DNA of 64,000 bases from PALSA-1353 sp036267155 (GCA_036267155.1 DATAWP010000039.1:3977-67976), one strand, 5' to 3'; shown: positions 34,988 to 45,366, counted from the stretch's first letter. Numbers and translations: made by a program. Notes: a model not told the origin generated them from the sequence alone.

Positions 34988-36703
34988 ATGACGCAGTTCA
35001 CCATCGATCAGGCGATGCCGATTGCATTGCAGCACCACCAGGCCGGAAGGTTGGCCGAAGCCGAGGCGATCTATTGCCAGGTTCTGGCGGGTCAGCCCAA
35101 TCATCCCGATGCATTGCACCTGCTTGGCGATATTGCTCTTCAGACGGGCCGATTGGACATGGCCATCGTGTCGATCCGCCGGGCCGTCGCGGCCAATCCC
35201 GGCATCGCGGAATTTCACAATAGCCTGGGCAACGCCTTGAATGAAAAGAAATTGTTCGACGAAGCCATCACCGCCCTCCGGCGAGCCATTCAGATCAAGC
35301 CCGCGTATGCCGAGGCGCAAAACAATCTCGGCATTTCGTTGCGCGGCAAAGGTCTGCTTGATGAGTCCATCGCCGCTTATCGCCAGGCGATTGCCTTCAG
35401 TCCCAAATATGCAGAAGCCCACAGCAATCTCGGCAACGCGCTGAAAGACCAAAAAAAACTCGATGAAGCGATTGCCGCGTTTCACGCGGCCATCGCTCTC
35501 AATCCCAAGTCTCCCGAAGTTCACAATAATCTCGGCGTCGCCCTGCGGCAAAACGGCCAACTTGCCGAGGCTGTCGCCGCCTATCAGCGAGCGCTCGCCT
35601 TGCGGCCCAATCATGCGGAAACCCACAGCAATCTCGGAGTTGCCCTGAGAGATCAAGGTCAACTCAATGAGGCCATTGCCGCCTATGAGCAGGCCATCGC
35701 GCTCAGGCCCAGCTACGCCGAAGCCCATTACAACCTTTCTTTAGCACTTTTGGCGCGGGGAGATCTTCAACAAGGGTGGGACGAATATGATTGGCGAGGG
35801 AAATGTGAGGATATTTCCCCTCCGCGAAATTTCACTCGGCCGCCCTGGGACGGCTGTCCATTGGAAGGCCGCACTATTCTGCTGTACACGGAGCAGGGCT
35901 TTGGGGATGCCCTGCAATTCGTCCGATATTTGCCGCTGGTGGCCCGGCGAGGCGGGAAGATCATCGTTGGATGTCAGGCGGAACTACAACGGCTGTTCCA
36001 GACCGCGGCGGCGGAATGCCAAATCGTGGTCCCAGGCGAATTCTTGCCGCCTTTTGATTTTCACTGTTCTCTGCTTAGTTTGCTGCGTGTTTTCGGGACG
36101 ACTTTGGCCAATATTCCCAACATCGTGCCCTATCTGCGGGCCGATGCCGAAGATATCCGAAGATGGCAACAGCGGCTGGCGAACGAATCTCCACTCGTGA
36201 ATGTGGGTCTGGCATGGGCGGGAAGTCCAAGGCATAAGAATGACCGCAACCGCTCGACGACGCTGGCGAGATTGGCCCCGCTGGGGGAGGTGCCCGGCGT
36301 GCGTTTCGTCAGCCTGCAGAAAGGCGAGCCTGCTATTATCATGTCAACGGCGGCGGCTGAAAGTGAACGTAAGATTTCGTCGGCGGGTTTGCAGCTTGTC
36401 GATTGGACGCAGGAACTGAAGGATTTCGGTGATACGGCTGGGTTGATCGCTAATCTGGATCTAGTCATCGCCGTGGACACGGCGGTGGCGCACCTGGCCG
36501 GTGCGATGGGCAAACCGGTCTGGACGCTGTTGCCGTTTGCCCCGGACTGGCGCTGGATGCTGGAGCGCGAGGACAGCCCCTGGTATCCGACGATGCGTTT
36601 GTTCCGGCAGAAGACGCTGGGCGACTGGAAGGAAGTGATCGATCGGGTTGCTCGCGCGCTTTCCGACTATTCAAGGGTTGCGCAACAGAGCGCGGAGAAT
36701 TGA
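34988..36703 (+). CDS. TPR-repeat protein with GT9-like glycosyltransferase domain
   Basis: The 571-residue protein has seven TPR units in residues 1-265 and, from about 290, a heptosyltransferase-like domain: GRTILLYTEQGFGDALQFVRYL, VNVGLAWAGSPRHKNDRNRS and VIAVDTAVAHLAGAMGKPVWTLLP. The latter two motifs are typical of the GT9-like C-terminal lobe. It follows the SPINDLY-type gene by 282 bases on the same strand; that gap holds nothing further I can support. The TPR part resembles its neighbour and may have arisen by local duplication with a swapped catalytic domain. Confidence 0.82.
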   Translation: MTQFTIDQAMPIALQHHQAGRLAEAEAIYCQVLAGQPNHPDALHLLGDIALQTGRLDMAIVSIRRAVAANPGIAEFHNSLGNALNEKKLFDEAITALRRAIQIKPAYAEAQNNLGISLRGKGLLDESIAAYRQAIAFSPKYAEAHSNLGNALKDQKKLDEAIAAFHAAIALNPKSPEVHNNLGVALRQNGQLAEAVAAYQRALALRPNHAETHSNLGVALRDQGQLNEAIAAYEQAIALRPSYAEAHYNLSLALLARGDLQQGWDEYDWRGKCEDISPPRNFTRPPWDGCPLEGRTILLYTEQGFGDALQFVRYLPLVARRGGKIIVGCQAELQRLFQTAAAECQIVVPGEFLPPFDFHCSLLSLLRVFGTTLANIPNIVPYLRADAEDIRRWQQRLANESPLVNVGLAWAGSPRHKNDRNRSTTLARLAPLGEVPGVRFVSLQKGEPAIIMSTAAAESERKISSAGLQLVDWTQELKDFGDTAGLIANLDLVIAVDTAVAHLAGAMGKPVWTLLPFAPDWRWMLEREDSPWYPTMRLFRQKTLGDWKEVIDRVARALSDYSRVAQQSAEN

Positions 36704-36736
36704 CAATTTTAAGCCGTTCGCGCAGGGTCGGCACCC

Positions 36737-38848
36737 ATGAGTTTTTTTTCAATTCGCCGCCTCCAACTCCTCACGGTTCTTTCGTTCCTGGTTTTTTTTG
36801 GGAACGCCTCTTCAGTCCAGGCTCAGGGAGACCCGGCGGTGGGAAAAACCGCCGGTTCGGATGCCGGAACGACCAACAGACCCGTCTGGCTCGGGAACAA
36901 AATCGGCATCTCCGATAAGGTGCCTAAACCATGGACGCCGGTCGAGGCAAAGGCTTCCTCCGATGGCAAGGCCACCTTTAATGTTTGGGGCCGCAGCTAC
37001 CAGTATGACGGGGGCCTCTTTCCCAGCCAGATCACGGCCCTTAACAACCCGCTCCTGGCGGCCCCAATTAAACTGGTCATGGCGCCCGCCCCCGATTCTC
37101 CTCCCGCAGCCGCCATTCTGGTGATGGGGGACACGAAACCGGGCGTCGTACATTTCCAGACGACCCAGGGTGCGATCAAGGTTGATAGCCGGATCGAGTT
37201 CGACGGCATGATGTGGTTTGAAGTCACTCTTCCGCCCGGACGGATCGAGGCGCTCTCTTTGGAAATTCCCCTGCGCCCGGAGATGGCCACGCTGCAACAG
37301 GTCTCCCATGGGAGTTATGCATGGGAGGGGCCCTCCGCCGTTTTCCCGGGAAAGACTCCGAAAACCTGGAGTTCCGCCTGGCAGGAATGTATGTGGCTGG
37401 GCAACGAGAATGCCGGCCTTTCGTGGTTTGCCGAATCCCAACAATACTGGAGTCTGTCGGACCGAAAACGCGCGATGGAAATCACGCAGCGAGACGACCG
37501 CACCATCCTGAAGATCAACCTGGTGACCCGGTCCCATTCTTATAAAACCAGTCCTGTCTTCCGTTTTGGCATCGAAGCGACTCCGATGCGACCGATGCTG
37601 AAAGACTGGCGCGCGCTGCAATTCGTTTACGACGCGCACGATCCCAACGTCCGGCCGCCGGGCGCCAATATGGCCATCTCCTGGTGGATGAGTTGGTCTC
37701 CCCATATCGGCAGTCCCTTCGAGGTCATGCCGACGATGAAGGCGACGGTCGATGCCTGGCATCAACTCGGAGTCAAGGTGATCCCCTACAATGCGCTTTG
37801 GGCAGTCAATGAAAAGGGACCCGAGGTAGCCGCCTGGAAGAAAGAATGGGAGGTCTCTCCCTTCGTGGATGCCGGCGGCGAGGGGGATCAAATTCTTCTA
37901 GCCGTGGGCCTCAAGAGTTCCTATGCGGATTATTTCATTTATGGGCTGCACGAGATGTTGAAGACGGGCGGTTGGGACGGCTTCTACTTCGACTTCGGCC
38001 AGGGAGCGGTTGCCGACAGCAACAAACTTCATAACTCCGGCTACGTGGATGAGCGCGGCGTCCGGCGTCCCACGTACGACATTCTCGCCCAGCGTGAATT
38101 CCTGAAGCGGGTCTTGATCATGTTCCAGGACGAGTTCGGCATCGAGGATCCGCTCATTATGCTGCACCTTTCGGACAATAAAATTCCGCCCCTCCATGGC
38201 TTGGCCAATATTTATTTCGATGGCGAGCAGTTTGACTTTTCCCCGGTCAAGGTGGAGGACGACTATACGAAGGTCATCTCGCTCGACCGGTTCCGGGCCG
38301 AGTTTCTCGGGACCCAATTCGGCGGAGCGTCCGTGCTGCTCCCGGAATTGGGCGAGTTCTTTGGCAAACTCCTGAAGATTCCTGTTGCCCAGAGAGCAAA
38401 CAGCCCGATCAAGCGGGACTTCGACAAGGCGATTGACACCGTGCTGATTTTTCCCTTCCTGCACGGCACCATCCTTGCGCCCGATTGGCTCGACCAGGAT
38501 TACGTGGGTCCTCTGTTCGAAGCGCGCGCAAAATTCGGCATGGGTGACGCCAGGTTCGTCGGTTACTGGGAGAAGAATTCCGCCTTGACCCTGCACAACG
38601 AAAGCGACACGCTCAAGGCCAGCGCCTATGTGAAGAAGGACAAGCTCTGGCTGGTGGTGGCCAATCTCGGGACAGACTCGCAGACCGCGACCGTCACCCT
38701 CGATCTGGCAAAGCTTGGAGCAACCGGCATCCCCTTGGGCATGCCGTGGAAAAATGTCTTTGGCGTGGGCGACGTCCCCAAACCTGGCAAAAATGTGGAC
38801 GTGAATGTTCCAGCCAAGAGCCTCCGTATTCTTGAACTTGGCAATTAA
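36737..38848 (+). CDS. Secreted glycoside hydrolase-like protein, GH123/DUF6067 type
   Basis: This 703-residue protein has a signal peptide (1-30, ending VQA). Residues 45-300 resemble the DUF6067 (GH123-like N-terminal) region: WLGNKIGISDKVPKPWTPVE, VWGRSYQYDGGLFP and MWLGNENAGLSWFAESQQYW. A barrel follows, with WMSWSPHIG, WDGFYFDFG and a late beta domain. GH123 members are N-acetylgalactosaminidases; the specificity here is unproven. Candidate acids lie in the DGFYFDF and FDGEQFD segments. It could act on amino-sugar polymers like the chitin enzymes further left, but it is far from that locus. Confidence 0.65.
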   Translation: MSFFSIRRLQLLTVLSFLVFFGNASSVQAQGDPAVGKTAGSDAGTTNRPVWLGNKIGISDKVPKPWTPVEAKASSDGKATFNVWGRSYQYDGGLFPSQITALNNPLLAAPIKLVMAPAPDSPPAAAILVMGDTKPGVVHFQTTQGAIKVDSRIEFDGMMWFEVTLPPGRIEALSLEIPLRPEMATLQQVSHGSYAWEGPSAVFPGKTPKTWSSAWQECMWLGNENAGLSWFAESQQYWSLSDRKRAMEITQRDDRTILKINLVTRSHSYKTSPVFRFGIEATPMRPMLKDWRALQFVYDAHDPNVRPPGANMAISWWMSWSPHIGSPFEVMPTMKATVDAWHQLGVKVIPYNALWAVNEKGPEVAAWKKEWEVSPFVDAGGEGDQILLAVGLKSSYADYFIYGLHEMLKTGGWDGFYFDFGQGAVADSNKLHNSGYVDERGVRRPTYDILAQREFLKRVLIMFQDEFGIEDPLIMLHLSDNKIPPLHGLANIYFDGEQFDFSPVKVEDDYTKVISLDRFRAEFLGTQFGGASVLLPELGEFFGKLLKIPVAQRANSPIKRDFDKAIDTVLIFPFLHGTILAPDWLDQDYVGPLFEARAKFGMGDARFVGYWEKNSALTLHNESDTLKASAYVKKDKLWLVVANLGTDSQTATVTLDLAKLGATGIPLGMPWKNVFGVGDVPKPGKNVDVNVPAKSLRILELGN

Positions 38849-39040
38849 CCAGTTGCTTTGATATCCTTTGCTTTCTCTGCTGCCAAAGGCAGGCGAGGGA
38901 CGATTACCGTGTACATCATGAAACGCGACGGAATAACAGCCTTTTATTAATTCATTATGCCCGGGCCTTTCATCCGCTCAATGTTTGCCCATTGAAATAC
39001 CGAAGAAACATTTGTACCGATAGGGCATGGAGACCTTGAA

Positions 39041-40342
39041 ATGAATCGAAGCTGGGTGATTTTAGGGGCGCCTGCCGCGCTTGGGCTGGGGTTCGGCGCG
39101 TATTTATTGCGCGGAAGACCGGCGCCGGCTACGGTTTCTGCGCAAAAAACGAATATCTGCGTCGTCGATGCGAAGCGGGGAGATATTTCTGAAGTTATTT
39201 CCGCAACTGGACGCGTGTCGGGCAACCGCGCCCTGGTTGTCGAGTGTCTGGCCAGCGGCGAGGTCGTGAAGCTGCCGGTTTTCGTCGGGGATACGGTGAA
39301 GAAGGGGGATGTGATCTGCCAGCTCGATCCGAGCCAGGAGCAAACGGCAGTGGATCACGCCAAGTCGGCCCTTTCGCGCGCGGTGCAGAACGTGGAAAAG
39401 ACGCAGCAGTTGGCCAAGCTCGCGGAAGACGATATGGAAATCTCCATCCAGCAGGCGGAGGAGAACATCAACTCATTGCGCGTAAAGTCGACGAACCTTC
39501 AGAACAAGGCGGATCGCCAGAACGTGCTGTTGGCGCAATCGCTCTCGTCGCAGGAGGATTTCGAGACGGCTCAGACGGACGCAACCGAGGCGGGCATGGA
39601 ATTCCGCAATGCCATCCTGGCGAAGCAGGAATTGAAAGACCGAAGCGATATGCTCAAGACCCAAAAGGCGATGGACATCGAGGCAATCGAAGACGAAGTA
39701 CGAAACGACGAAGTCGCGGTGAAGAATGCGGACAACCGGCTGAATTCCACGACGATCACGGATCCAATGGATGGGGTTGTTTCCGATCTGAAAACCACGC
39801 TCAATACATGGATCGAACAATCGGGCGGCGAATATTCACGCGAGCCGGTGATGACGATTTCCGATCTGTCGCGGATTTTTGTGAATGTTTCCGTCGGGGA
39901 ACGGAAGATCGGGTTGGTGCATGCGGGCGAGAAGGCGGAGATTTGCGCGGATTCCTATCCGGAGCGAAGTTTTTCCGGCGTGGTTGTGGGCGTATCGCCG
40001 ACGGGCGTGACCAATGGGAATGCGGTGACGTTTGGAGTAAAGGTTGAAGTGACCGGGGTGGACAAATCGCTATTGAAGCCGCCGATGACGGCGACCGCGC
40101 GGATCATTCAGGAGACGCGGGCGGATGTGCTGCTGGTGCCGAACCGGGCGGTGGAGCATGGAAAGCAGGGGCCGTTTGTGACGGTGATGGGGAAGGATGG
40201 CCGGCAGCAGGATCGAACGGTGCAACTGGGGATCAGCGATGGGGCGAACGATGAAATTGTCGGTGGATTGAGGGCGGGCGATCGGGTGGTGGTTCAGGGA
40301 GCGAGCGCGGGGTTGGAAATAGCGCAGAGTATGAATGAGTGA
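39041..40342 (+). CDS. RND/MacA-type periplasmic adaptor protein
   Basis: The 433-residue protein has an N-terminal signal/anchor (1-25), then the membrane-fusion fold: VVECLASGEVVKLPVFVGDTVKKGDVICQLD, a long coiled-coil hairpin (about 100-240), a second lipoyl half (STTITDPMDGVVSDLK) and beta-barrel and membrane-proximal domains. It resembles MacA more than the adaptor at 29949. No MacB or RND pump lies beside it; downstream is only a hairpin and non-coding sequence, so it is an orphan gene here. Confidence 0.85.
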   Translation: MNRSWVILGAPAALGLGFGAYLLRGRPAPATVSAQKTNICVVDAKRGDISEVISATGRVSGNRALVVECLASGEVVKLPVFVGDTVKKGDVICQLDPSQEQTAVDHAKSALSRAVQNVEKTQQLAKLAEDDMEISIQQAEENINSLRVKSTNLQNKADRQNVLLAQSLSSQEDFETAQTDATEAGMEFRNAILAKQELKDRSDMLKTQKAMDIEAIEDEVRNDEVAVKNADNRLNSTTITDPMDGVVSDLKTTLNTWIEQSGGEYSREPVMTISDLSRIFVNVSVGERKIGLVHAGEKAEICADSYPERSFSGVVVGVSPTGVTNGNAVTFGVKVEVTGVDKSLLKPPMTATARIIQETRADVLLVPNRAVEHGKQGPFVTVMGKDGRQQDRTVQLGISDGANDEIVGGLRAGDRVVVQGASAGLEIAQSMNE

Positions 40343-40364
40343 CGACGGCCAGGCTTTGGACGCC

Positions 40365-40388
40365 GTCCACCCGCCTCATGGGTGGATT
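40365..40388 (+). terminator. Hairpin after the MacA-type adaptor gene
   Basis: TCCACCC (40365-40371), a seven-base loop and GGGTGGA (40379-40385) form a perfect stem, followed by TTT. It begins 22 bases past the stop codon and is a plausible terminator, though the U run is short. Confidence 0.55.
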
Positions 40389-40579
40389 TCGCCTTCCGCC
40401 AGCCCAATTGCCGGCCGCGATCGCGGAGCGTGGTTTGCAAATCGTATCGCGCGGGGATGTCATGGACGCAGGTATCGCTGCCCAGCGGCCTGCCTCGTTT
40501 GACGGAGGTTTGGATCGCTTCTAATTCGGCTTCGCTCAGTTAATTCAGGGCGAGGATTAGATTGCCATCGCGATTCAAT

Positions 40580-40680
40580 CAAAGAATCTCACGCAGAGGC
40601 GCGGGAGGCGCAGAGAAAGAAAGATGAAATTCGAATCGTTTTGCGTTTCTCCGCGCCGCCGCGCCTCTGCGTGAGATCAT
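40580..40680. repeat. Inverted repeat of a CTCTGCGTGAGA-type intergenic phrase
   Basis: TCTCACGCAGAGGCGCG at 40587-40603 pairs with the reverse copy ending GCGTGAGAT near 40676, with further imperfect pairing out to the ends. The word pattern looks like a dispersed intergenic repeat. The gap 40343-41009 holds only this, the hairpin above and no gene I can support. Confidence 0.6.
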
Positions 40681-41009
40681 CCTTGAATATGGCAAAACTA
40701 TTTTTCGAATTAGAAGCAGCCTCACACCGCCTGCGCGGGCTGTCCCTCTTGGCCCATGGCATCTTTCTCGCCTCCCGGCGTTTCGGGGAAAGCTTGAAAA
40801 ACCGGCGCTGAAAGGAGCCCGATCGCTACGTGATCTCACTGCTTGTGCCGGCGGTAAGATGGGACTGTTGTATTGCCTCTGAGTTTTGGCGGGGCGGTAA
40901 ACAAGCGAAAATGAAAAAACGGAAGATTCCGCCTTTCCCCGCCATCGTGGACCGCTCCGCCGGGCGCGGGGAGGGATGCTAGTTCAACATTCGCGGCTAC
41001 TTACATCAG

Positions 41010-41083
41010 GGTGATCGACGGGGCTCGAACCCGCGACCCCAAGGACCACAACCTTGTGCTCTGCCAACTGAGCTACGACCACC
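41010..41083 (-). tRNA. tRNA-His (GTG)
   Basis: Read leftward from 41083, the 74-base sequence folds as a cloverleaf. The anticodon stem CAAGG/CCTTG holds the loop TTGTGGT, giving anticodon GTG. The extra G at the 5' end faces C73, the hallmark of histidine tRNA. The 3' CCA is not encoded. Confidence 0.95.
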
Positions 41084-41273
41084 GTCTTGGGTTTCGCTTC
41101 TAATCTTATCAATAGAGGCCCTTGGATCAAGCGGCGCTGCCGCCCACTTATCGGTCGGCCGAGGCAATCCCTCGGGGTTCTGGGGATTTAAGCCCTCCTC
41201 CGGCGAAGTCGATTGAAGAGGTGATTGATTACCCGGTGTCTCGGTCCACGAAACCCTGATTGGGGCCGCTCGA

Positions 41274-43958
41274 ATGAATGGTGCAATGTCGTCATCCGTG
41301 AATATACCGATTCTACTTACGGCGGCCGTCGCCGTGATCGCGATCACGTGGAGCGCGCTGCGCGCCCGGCGGCTGACACGCCAAGTGCGCGAAATGAATG
41401 CCACGGCAGACCGTGTCGCGGGCGGTGAATGGACCTCTCGCTTGCCTGAGGATGGCCAGGACGAATTGGGCGGTCTCGCGAAGACGTGCAACAGGATTTT
41501 GGATACCATCCGGATCGAAAGCGCCTTTTCGCAAAATGCCATCGAAAACATCCCCGGCGTATTTCACCTCATCGATTCTCAAGGATGCTTCCTCCGCTGG
41601 AACCATGCTTATGAGCAATTGTCCGGCCTGTCGGCGGCGGACCTGCAAGGGATGCAAATCCACAAGCTGATCGTGGAAAAGGACCGCAAAATCATGGCGG
41701 CCCACATCGCCGAGACGACGAAAAACGGAAAGGCCTCCGCGCAGGTCCGGCTCGTGACCAATGCGGGCATTCGCGATTTTTCGTTCACGAGCGCGGTGAT
41801 GCAGGTCGGTGGAAGCCCCTGTCTCATGGGAACCGGAATCGACCAGACGGAAGCCAAGGCGATCGAAGCGCTCCAGGCGGGGCAGAACCGCGTTCTGGTT
41901 TCGCTGGCAACCGGTGAAAGCCTGGAGCAGGTGCTCACGACTCTGGTCCTCGCGGCGGAGCAGCAGTGCGAGGGGATGCTCGGATCGGTGATGTTGCTGG
42001 ATGAGGAGGGAACGCATTTGACCGGCTTTGCGGGGCCGAGTTTGCCGCGGGATTATTTCCAGGCGATTGGCCGACTGGCAATCGGACCGAACGTCGGCTC
42101 ATGCGGCGCGGCCGCGTACTTGAAGCAGCCGGTGTTCGTCGAGGACATCGAGACGCATCCCAATTGGACTCGAGCCCTGGAGCTGACGCGGCACCATGGT
42201 CTTTGCGCTTGCTGGTCTTATCCAATCTTTTCCACGGAAAAAAAGGTGTTGGGCACGTTCGCCATGTACTATCGCAAATCGCGGAAGCCCGATGCCACGC
42301 TGCTTCGGATCATCGAATCCGGCGCCCACCTGGCGGGAGTGGCGATCGAGCGGCATCGCGCCGAAGCGGAACTCAAGGGCGCCAAGGAGGCCGCCGAAGC
42401 CGCCAGCCAGGCCAAGAGTTCATTCCTGGTCAACATGAGTCACGAGCTGCGCACGCCCCTGAACGGCGTCGTCGGCGCGATCGAGCTGTTGCAGCGGTCC
42501 TCCCCCGACGCGGGACAGCAACAATACATCCGAATCGCGATGTCGTCGGCCACCACGCTGCTGAATCTCATCAAGGACATTCTGGATTTCTCGAAGATCG
42601 AAGCCGGGAAAATGGAATTGGAATCCATCAACTTCCCGTTGCGTCAAATCATTGCCGATCTGGTCGAAACCTTTCAGTTCCGCGCGAACGAAAAGAAGAT
42701 TGCCCTCGGCTACCGTGTCGAGCCGGAGGTCCCCCAATATGCCCAGGGCGATCCGCACCGGCTGCGCCAGGTGCTCACGAACCTGGTGTCCAACGCCGTG
42801 AAGTTCACCAAGCAGGGGTCCGTGAACCTCCGCGTGTCCGTTGCCGAATCCTCGGGGTCGGGGATCATGCTCCGTTTCGCGGTTTCCGATACGGGCATCG
42901 GCATCGCGCCCGAAGCGTGCGAGCGGCTTTTCCACTCCTTCACCCAGGCCGATTCGACGACAACTCGCAAATTTGGCGGATCGGGACTGGGGCTGGCCAT
43001 TTCGCGGCGCTTGACCGAATTGATGGGCGGCGCGATTCAACTGGAATCCACTTTAGGCCGCGGCTCGACGTTCACATTCACCGCGTGTCTCCAACCGGGT
43101 GTTGGAATGCAGGCGCCGTCGGCGCCGTCGGCGACTTCGCCGACCGTCGCTCAGCAGGCCCTTCAGCCGCTGCGCGTACTGGTCGCCGAGGACAACGACA
43201 TCAATCAGCTCGTCATTTCCTCGACGCTCGGCTCGCACGGGCACATCTGCGATATCGTCGCCAATGGAAAAGAGGCGGTGTGCGCCTTTGAAGAAAAATC
43301 CTACGACCTGATCTTGATGGATTGCCAAATGCCCGAGATGGACGGCTATGACGCGACTCGCCTGATTCGCCAGCGCGAGCAGGCCGATGCCCAGGCGGGT
43401 CTGTCGCGGCATATTCCGATCATCGCCCTGACCGCCAACGCCATTCAGGGCGACCGCGAGTTATGCCTGCAAGCGGGCATGGACGACTATGTCGCCAAGC
43501 CGCTGGATTTTGCCACGCTGCTTGCCGCGATTGCCCGGCACGTGCGCGTTGAACTCAATCCCGCCGTCACGGCGGCCGTGTCATCGGCGCCCGCGGCGGC
43601 ATCGAACGAGTCCATGGATGCGTCCAAAATCCGTGACCGGTTTTTCACAACCCCCAACGTCATTCCCGAGATCCTCGACCGCTTCCAGCAGCAGATCGAA
43701 TCGCTCCGCGACGTGCTGAAATCAGATGCACCCGACGCGGAACTTGTGTCGCTGACCCGCCAGCTTCACGTTCTGAAGGGCGCCAGCGGCTACGTCGCGG
43801 CCGAACAACTCGGTCAATTGGTCACCCGGTTGGAAGCATCCGGCCAAGCCGGCGACTTCGAAACGCTGCGCGCCGGCATGGCCAGCCTTCAGGCGGAAAT
43901 CGACCGCTGTCTGGCCCAGCTCCCCTCCGTGCGACGCGACATTGCCGCCACCGTCTAA
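41274..43958 (+). CDS. Hybrid sensor histidine kinase with HAMP, PAS, GAF, HisKA, ATPase, receiver and HPt domains
   Basis: This 894-residue protein has one N-terminal transmembrane segment (about 9-25), a HAMP-like linker (to 80), a PAS domain (about 85-200) and a GAF domain (205-355). NMSHELRTPLNG carries the phospho-accepting H390; the ATPase domain shows NLVSNAVKFT and DTGIGIAP. A receiver follows, with D683 in LILMDCQMPEMDG, and an HPt domain with H832 in QLHVLKGASG. All phosphorelay residues are present in one chain. The signal is unknown. There is no Shine-Dalgarno sequence before the ATG at 41274; 41286 is an alternative. It is convergent with the esterase gene. Confidence 0.92.
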   Translation: MNGAMSSSVNIPILLTAAVAVIAITWSALRARRLTRQVREMNATADRVAGGEWTSRLPEDGQDELGGLAKTCNRILDTIRIESAFSQNAIENIPGVFHLIDSQGCFLRWNHAYEQLSGLSAADLQGMQIHKLIVEKDRKIMAAHIAETTKNGKASAQVRLVTNAGIRDFSFTSAVMQVGGSPCLMGTGIDQTEAKAIEALQAGQNRVLVSLATGESLEQVLTTLVLAAEQQCEGMLGSVMLLDEEGTHLTGFAGPSLPRDYFQAIGRLAIGPNVGSCGAAAYLKQPVFVEDIETHPNWTRALELTRHHGLCACWSYPIFSTEKKVLGTFAMYYRKSRKPDATLLRIIESGAHLAGVAIERHRAEAELKGAKEAAEAASQAKSSFLVNMSHELRTPLNGVVGAIELLQRSSPDAGQQQYIRIAMSSATTLLNLIKDILDFSKIEAGKMELESINFPLRQIIADLVETFQFRANEKKIALGYRVEPEVPQYAQGDPHRLRQVLTNLVSNAVKFTKQGSVNLRVSVAESSGSGIMLRFAVSDTGIGIAPEACERLFHSFTQADSTTTRKFGGSGLGLAISRRLTELMGGAIQLESTLGRGSTFTFTACLQPGVGMQAPSAPSATSPTVAQQALQPLRVLVAEDNDINQLVISSTLGSHGHICDIVANGKEAVCAFEEKSYDLILMDCQMPEMDGYDATRLIRQREQADAQAGLSRHIPIIALTANAIQGDRELCLQAGMDDYVAKPLDFATLLAAIARHVRVELNPAVTAAVSSAPAAASNESMDASKIRDRFFTTPNVIPEILDRFQQQIESLRDVLKSDAPDAELVSLTRQLHVLKGASGYVAAEQLGQLVTRLEASGQAGDFETLRAGMASLQAEIDRCLAQLPSVRRDIAATV

Positions 43959-45361
43959 CGCCCGTTCGGCTCCGTCGTTGGAATCCGGCTCAAATCCAGA
44001 TCAATCACGCCCGTGTAATATCTCCATCCCCTTCCCAGAAACATCTGGTCCTTCAACATCTCCTGCGTGCTCTGCGGCACGATTGCCTCAAACCGCGTCC
44101 GGCCGTTGGCGACGACCTTCACCGGGTGATCCAAATCCACCATTTGATCGTTCAGATACAGACGAACCAACCGAACGTTTCTCGTGGTCAAGTTGATCGT
44201 GTGCGAATCGACTATCTCCCCCACCGCCCGGAACCCGTTCTGATATAGATACATCCCCTGGCTTCCGCGCGAAAATTCCACCTTCGCCTGCTCCCCCGGC
44301 GACATCGGCTGGTAAATCTGCACCCAATCCGATCGGTTGTAAATCGTGTCGGCGCTGTTGGACTGAATAAACACCTGGCGCGGATACAGATTCCGCACCC
44401 GGCCCCGAAGCTTGCGGTACTCATCCTCCAGAATCCCCGGCGACGGCATGTGTCCCACCGTCTGGGTCTCCGTGTAATCCACATCGTATTGCAAATGGCG
44501 AAGATATCGCACGATTTCCCGCGACTCGTCGACATTCACGACATCATCCGAAGCATCGTGCCAGACAACGCACAGAATGTTCTGAACATTCCCCAGCCGA
44601 AACCGCTGCCACGCATCGTGCATCGAACCCGCCAGCGGATTAATCGCCGCGAAATAGGTCGGGTAATGAATCGCCAGGTTCCACACCGCGTCCGCGGCCA
44701 TGGAATGCCCGATCAGGTAAACCCGGGCCGGATCGATGTTCGCCCGCCCCGCCGCGTCGAAAATCGGCTGCATCACCAAATTCATCCCCACCGGCCCGGG
44801 CCCGTAAAGCTCATCCAGATTGAGCAGCGGCATCAGCACGATCGCATCGGGATGGGCCGACAGTTCATCGCTCATCCACTGCGAATAAATTTGCGCCACC
44901 CGCTGCGCATCCGGCGGCGGCTGCGTGAGAAACGCGTTGGCCACCGGCAACTTCACCACCAGCGGCCATGCCCTCGCGACATCGTATGATTTAGGAATCC
45001 CCAGAAAATACCGAACGTCCAACGGCCCGTTCTTTTCATTGATGTAATACACCCCCGGCGTCAGTGCCGTCCACCCCATCCGCAATCGCGCCAACCGGCC
45101 GACGATCGACGGATCCAACCCCACCGCGTCGATCTTTCCCACGATCTCTTTCCGTCGGGCACTCGATGACTCCGCGAAATATTTCTCCAAAAGGTCGTGG
45201 ACCGCAATCAGCCTCGGCGTCTGGGCCGCATCAAACCGATCCCCCAGTTCCGCCCGATACATCCTTGCGAGCACGTCTGGCGGCAACTCGTCCGCCGGCG
45301 CAGCGGCGCACGTCGCGGCCATCACGAAAATGGCCAGCAAACTCGTCTTCCAGTTCCGCAC
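43955..45361 (-). CDS. Secreted alpha/beta-hydrolase (PHB depolymerase/esterase-like)
   Basis: The frame starts best at GTG 45361, giving 468 residues with a signal peptide (RNWKTSLLAIFVMAATC and on to about 20). Earlier codons lie inside the cyclophilin gene in another frame and are not used. YLIGHSMAADAVW contains the nucleophile serine elbow; an aspartate in WHDASDDVVNV and a histidine in VGHMPSPG may complete the triad. The C-terminal 120 residues form a beta domain. The gene starts five bases past the cyclophilin stop, so the two are likely co-transcribed. The substrate is unknown. Confidence 0.75.
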   Translation of the reverse strand: MRNWKTSLLAIFVMAATCAAAPADELPPDVLARMYRAELGDRFDAAQTPRLIAVHDLLEKYFAESSSARRKEIVGKIDAVGLDPSIVGRLARLRMGWTALTPGVYYINEKNGPLDVRYFLGIPKSYDVARAWPLVVKLPVANAFLTQPPPDAQRVAQIYSQWMSDELSAHPDAIVLMPLLNLDELYGPGPVGMNLVMQPIFDAAGRANIDPARVYLIGHSMAADAVWNLAIHYPTYFAAINPLAGSMHDAWQRFRLGNVQNILCVVWHDASDDVVNVDESREIVRYLRHLQYDVDYTETQTVGHMPSPGILEDEYRKLRGRVRNLYPRQVFIQSNSADTIYNRSDWVQIYQPMSPGEQAKVEFSRGSQGMYLYQNGFRAVGEIVDSHTINLTTRNVRLVRLYLNDQMVDLDHPVKVVANGRTRFEAIVPQSTQEMLKDQMFLGRGWRYYTGVIDLDLSRIPTTEPNGR

Positions 45362-45366
45362 GAATT

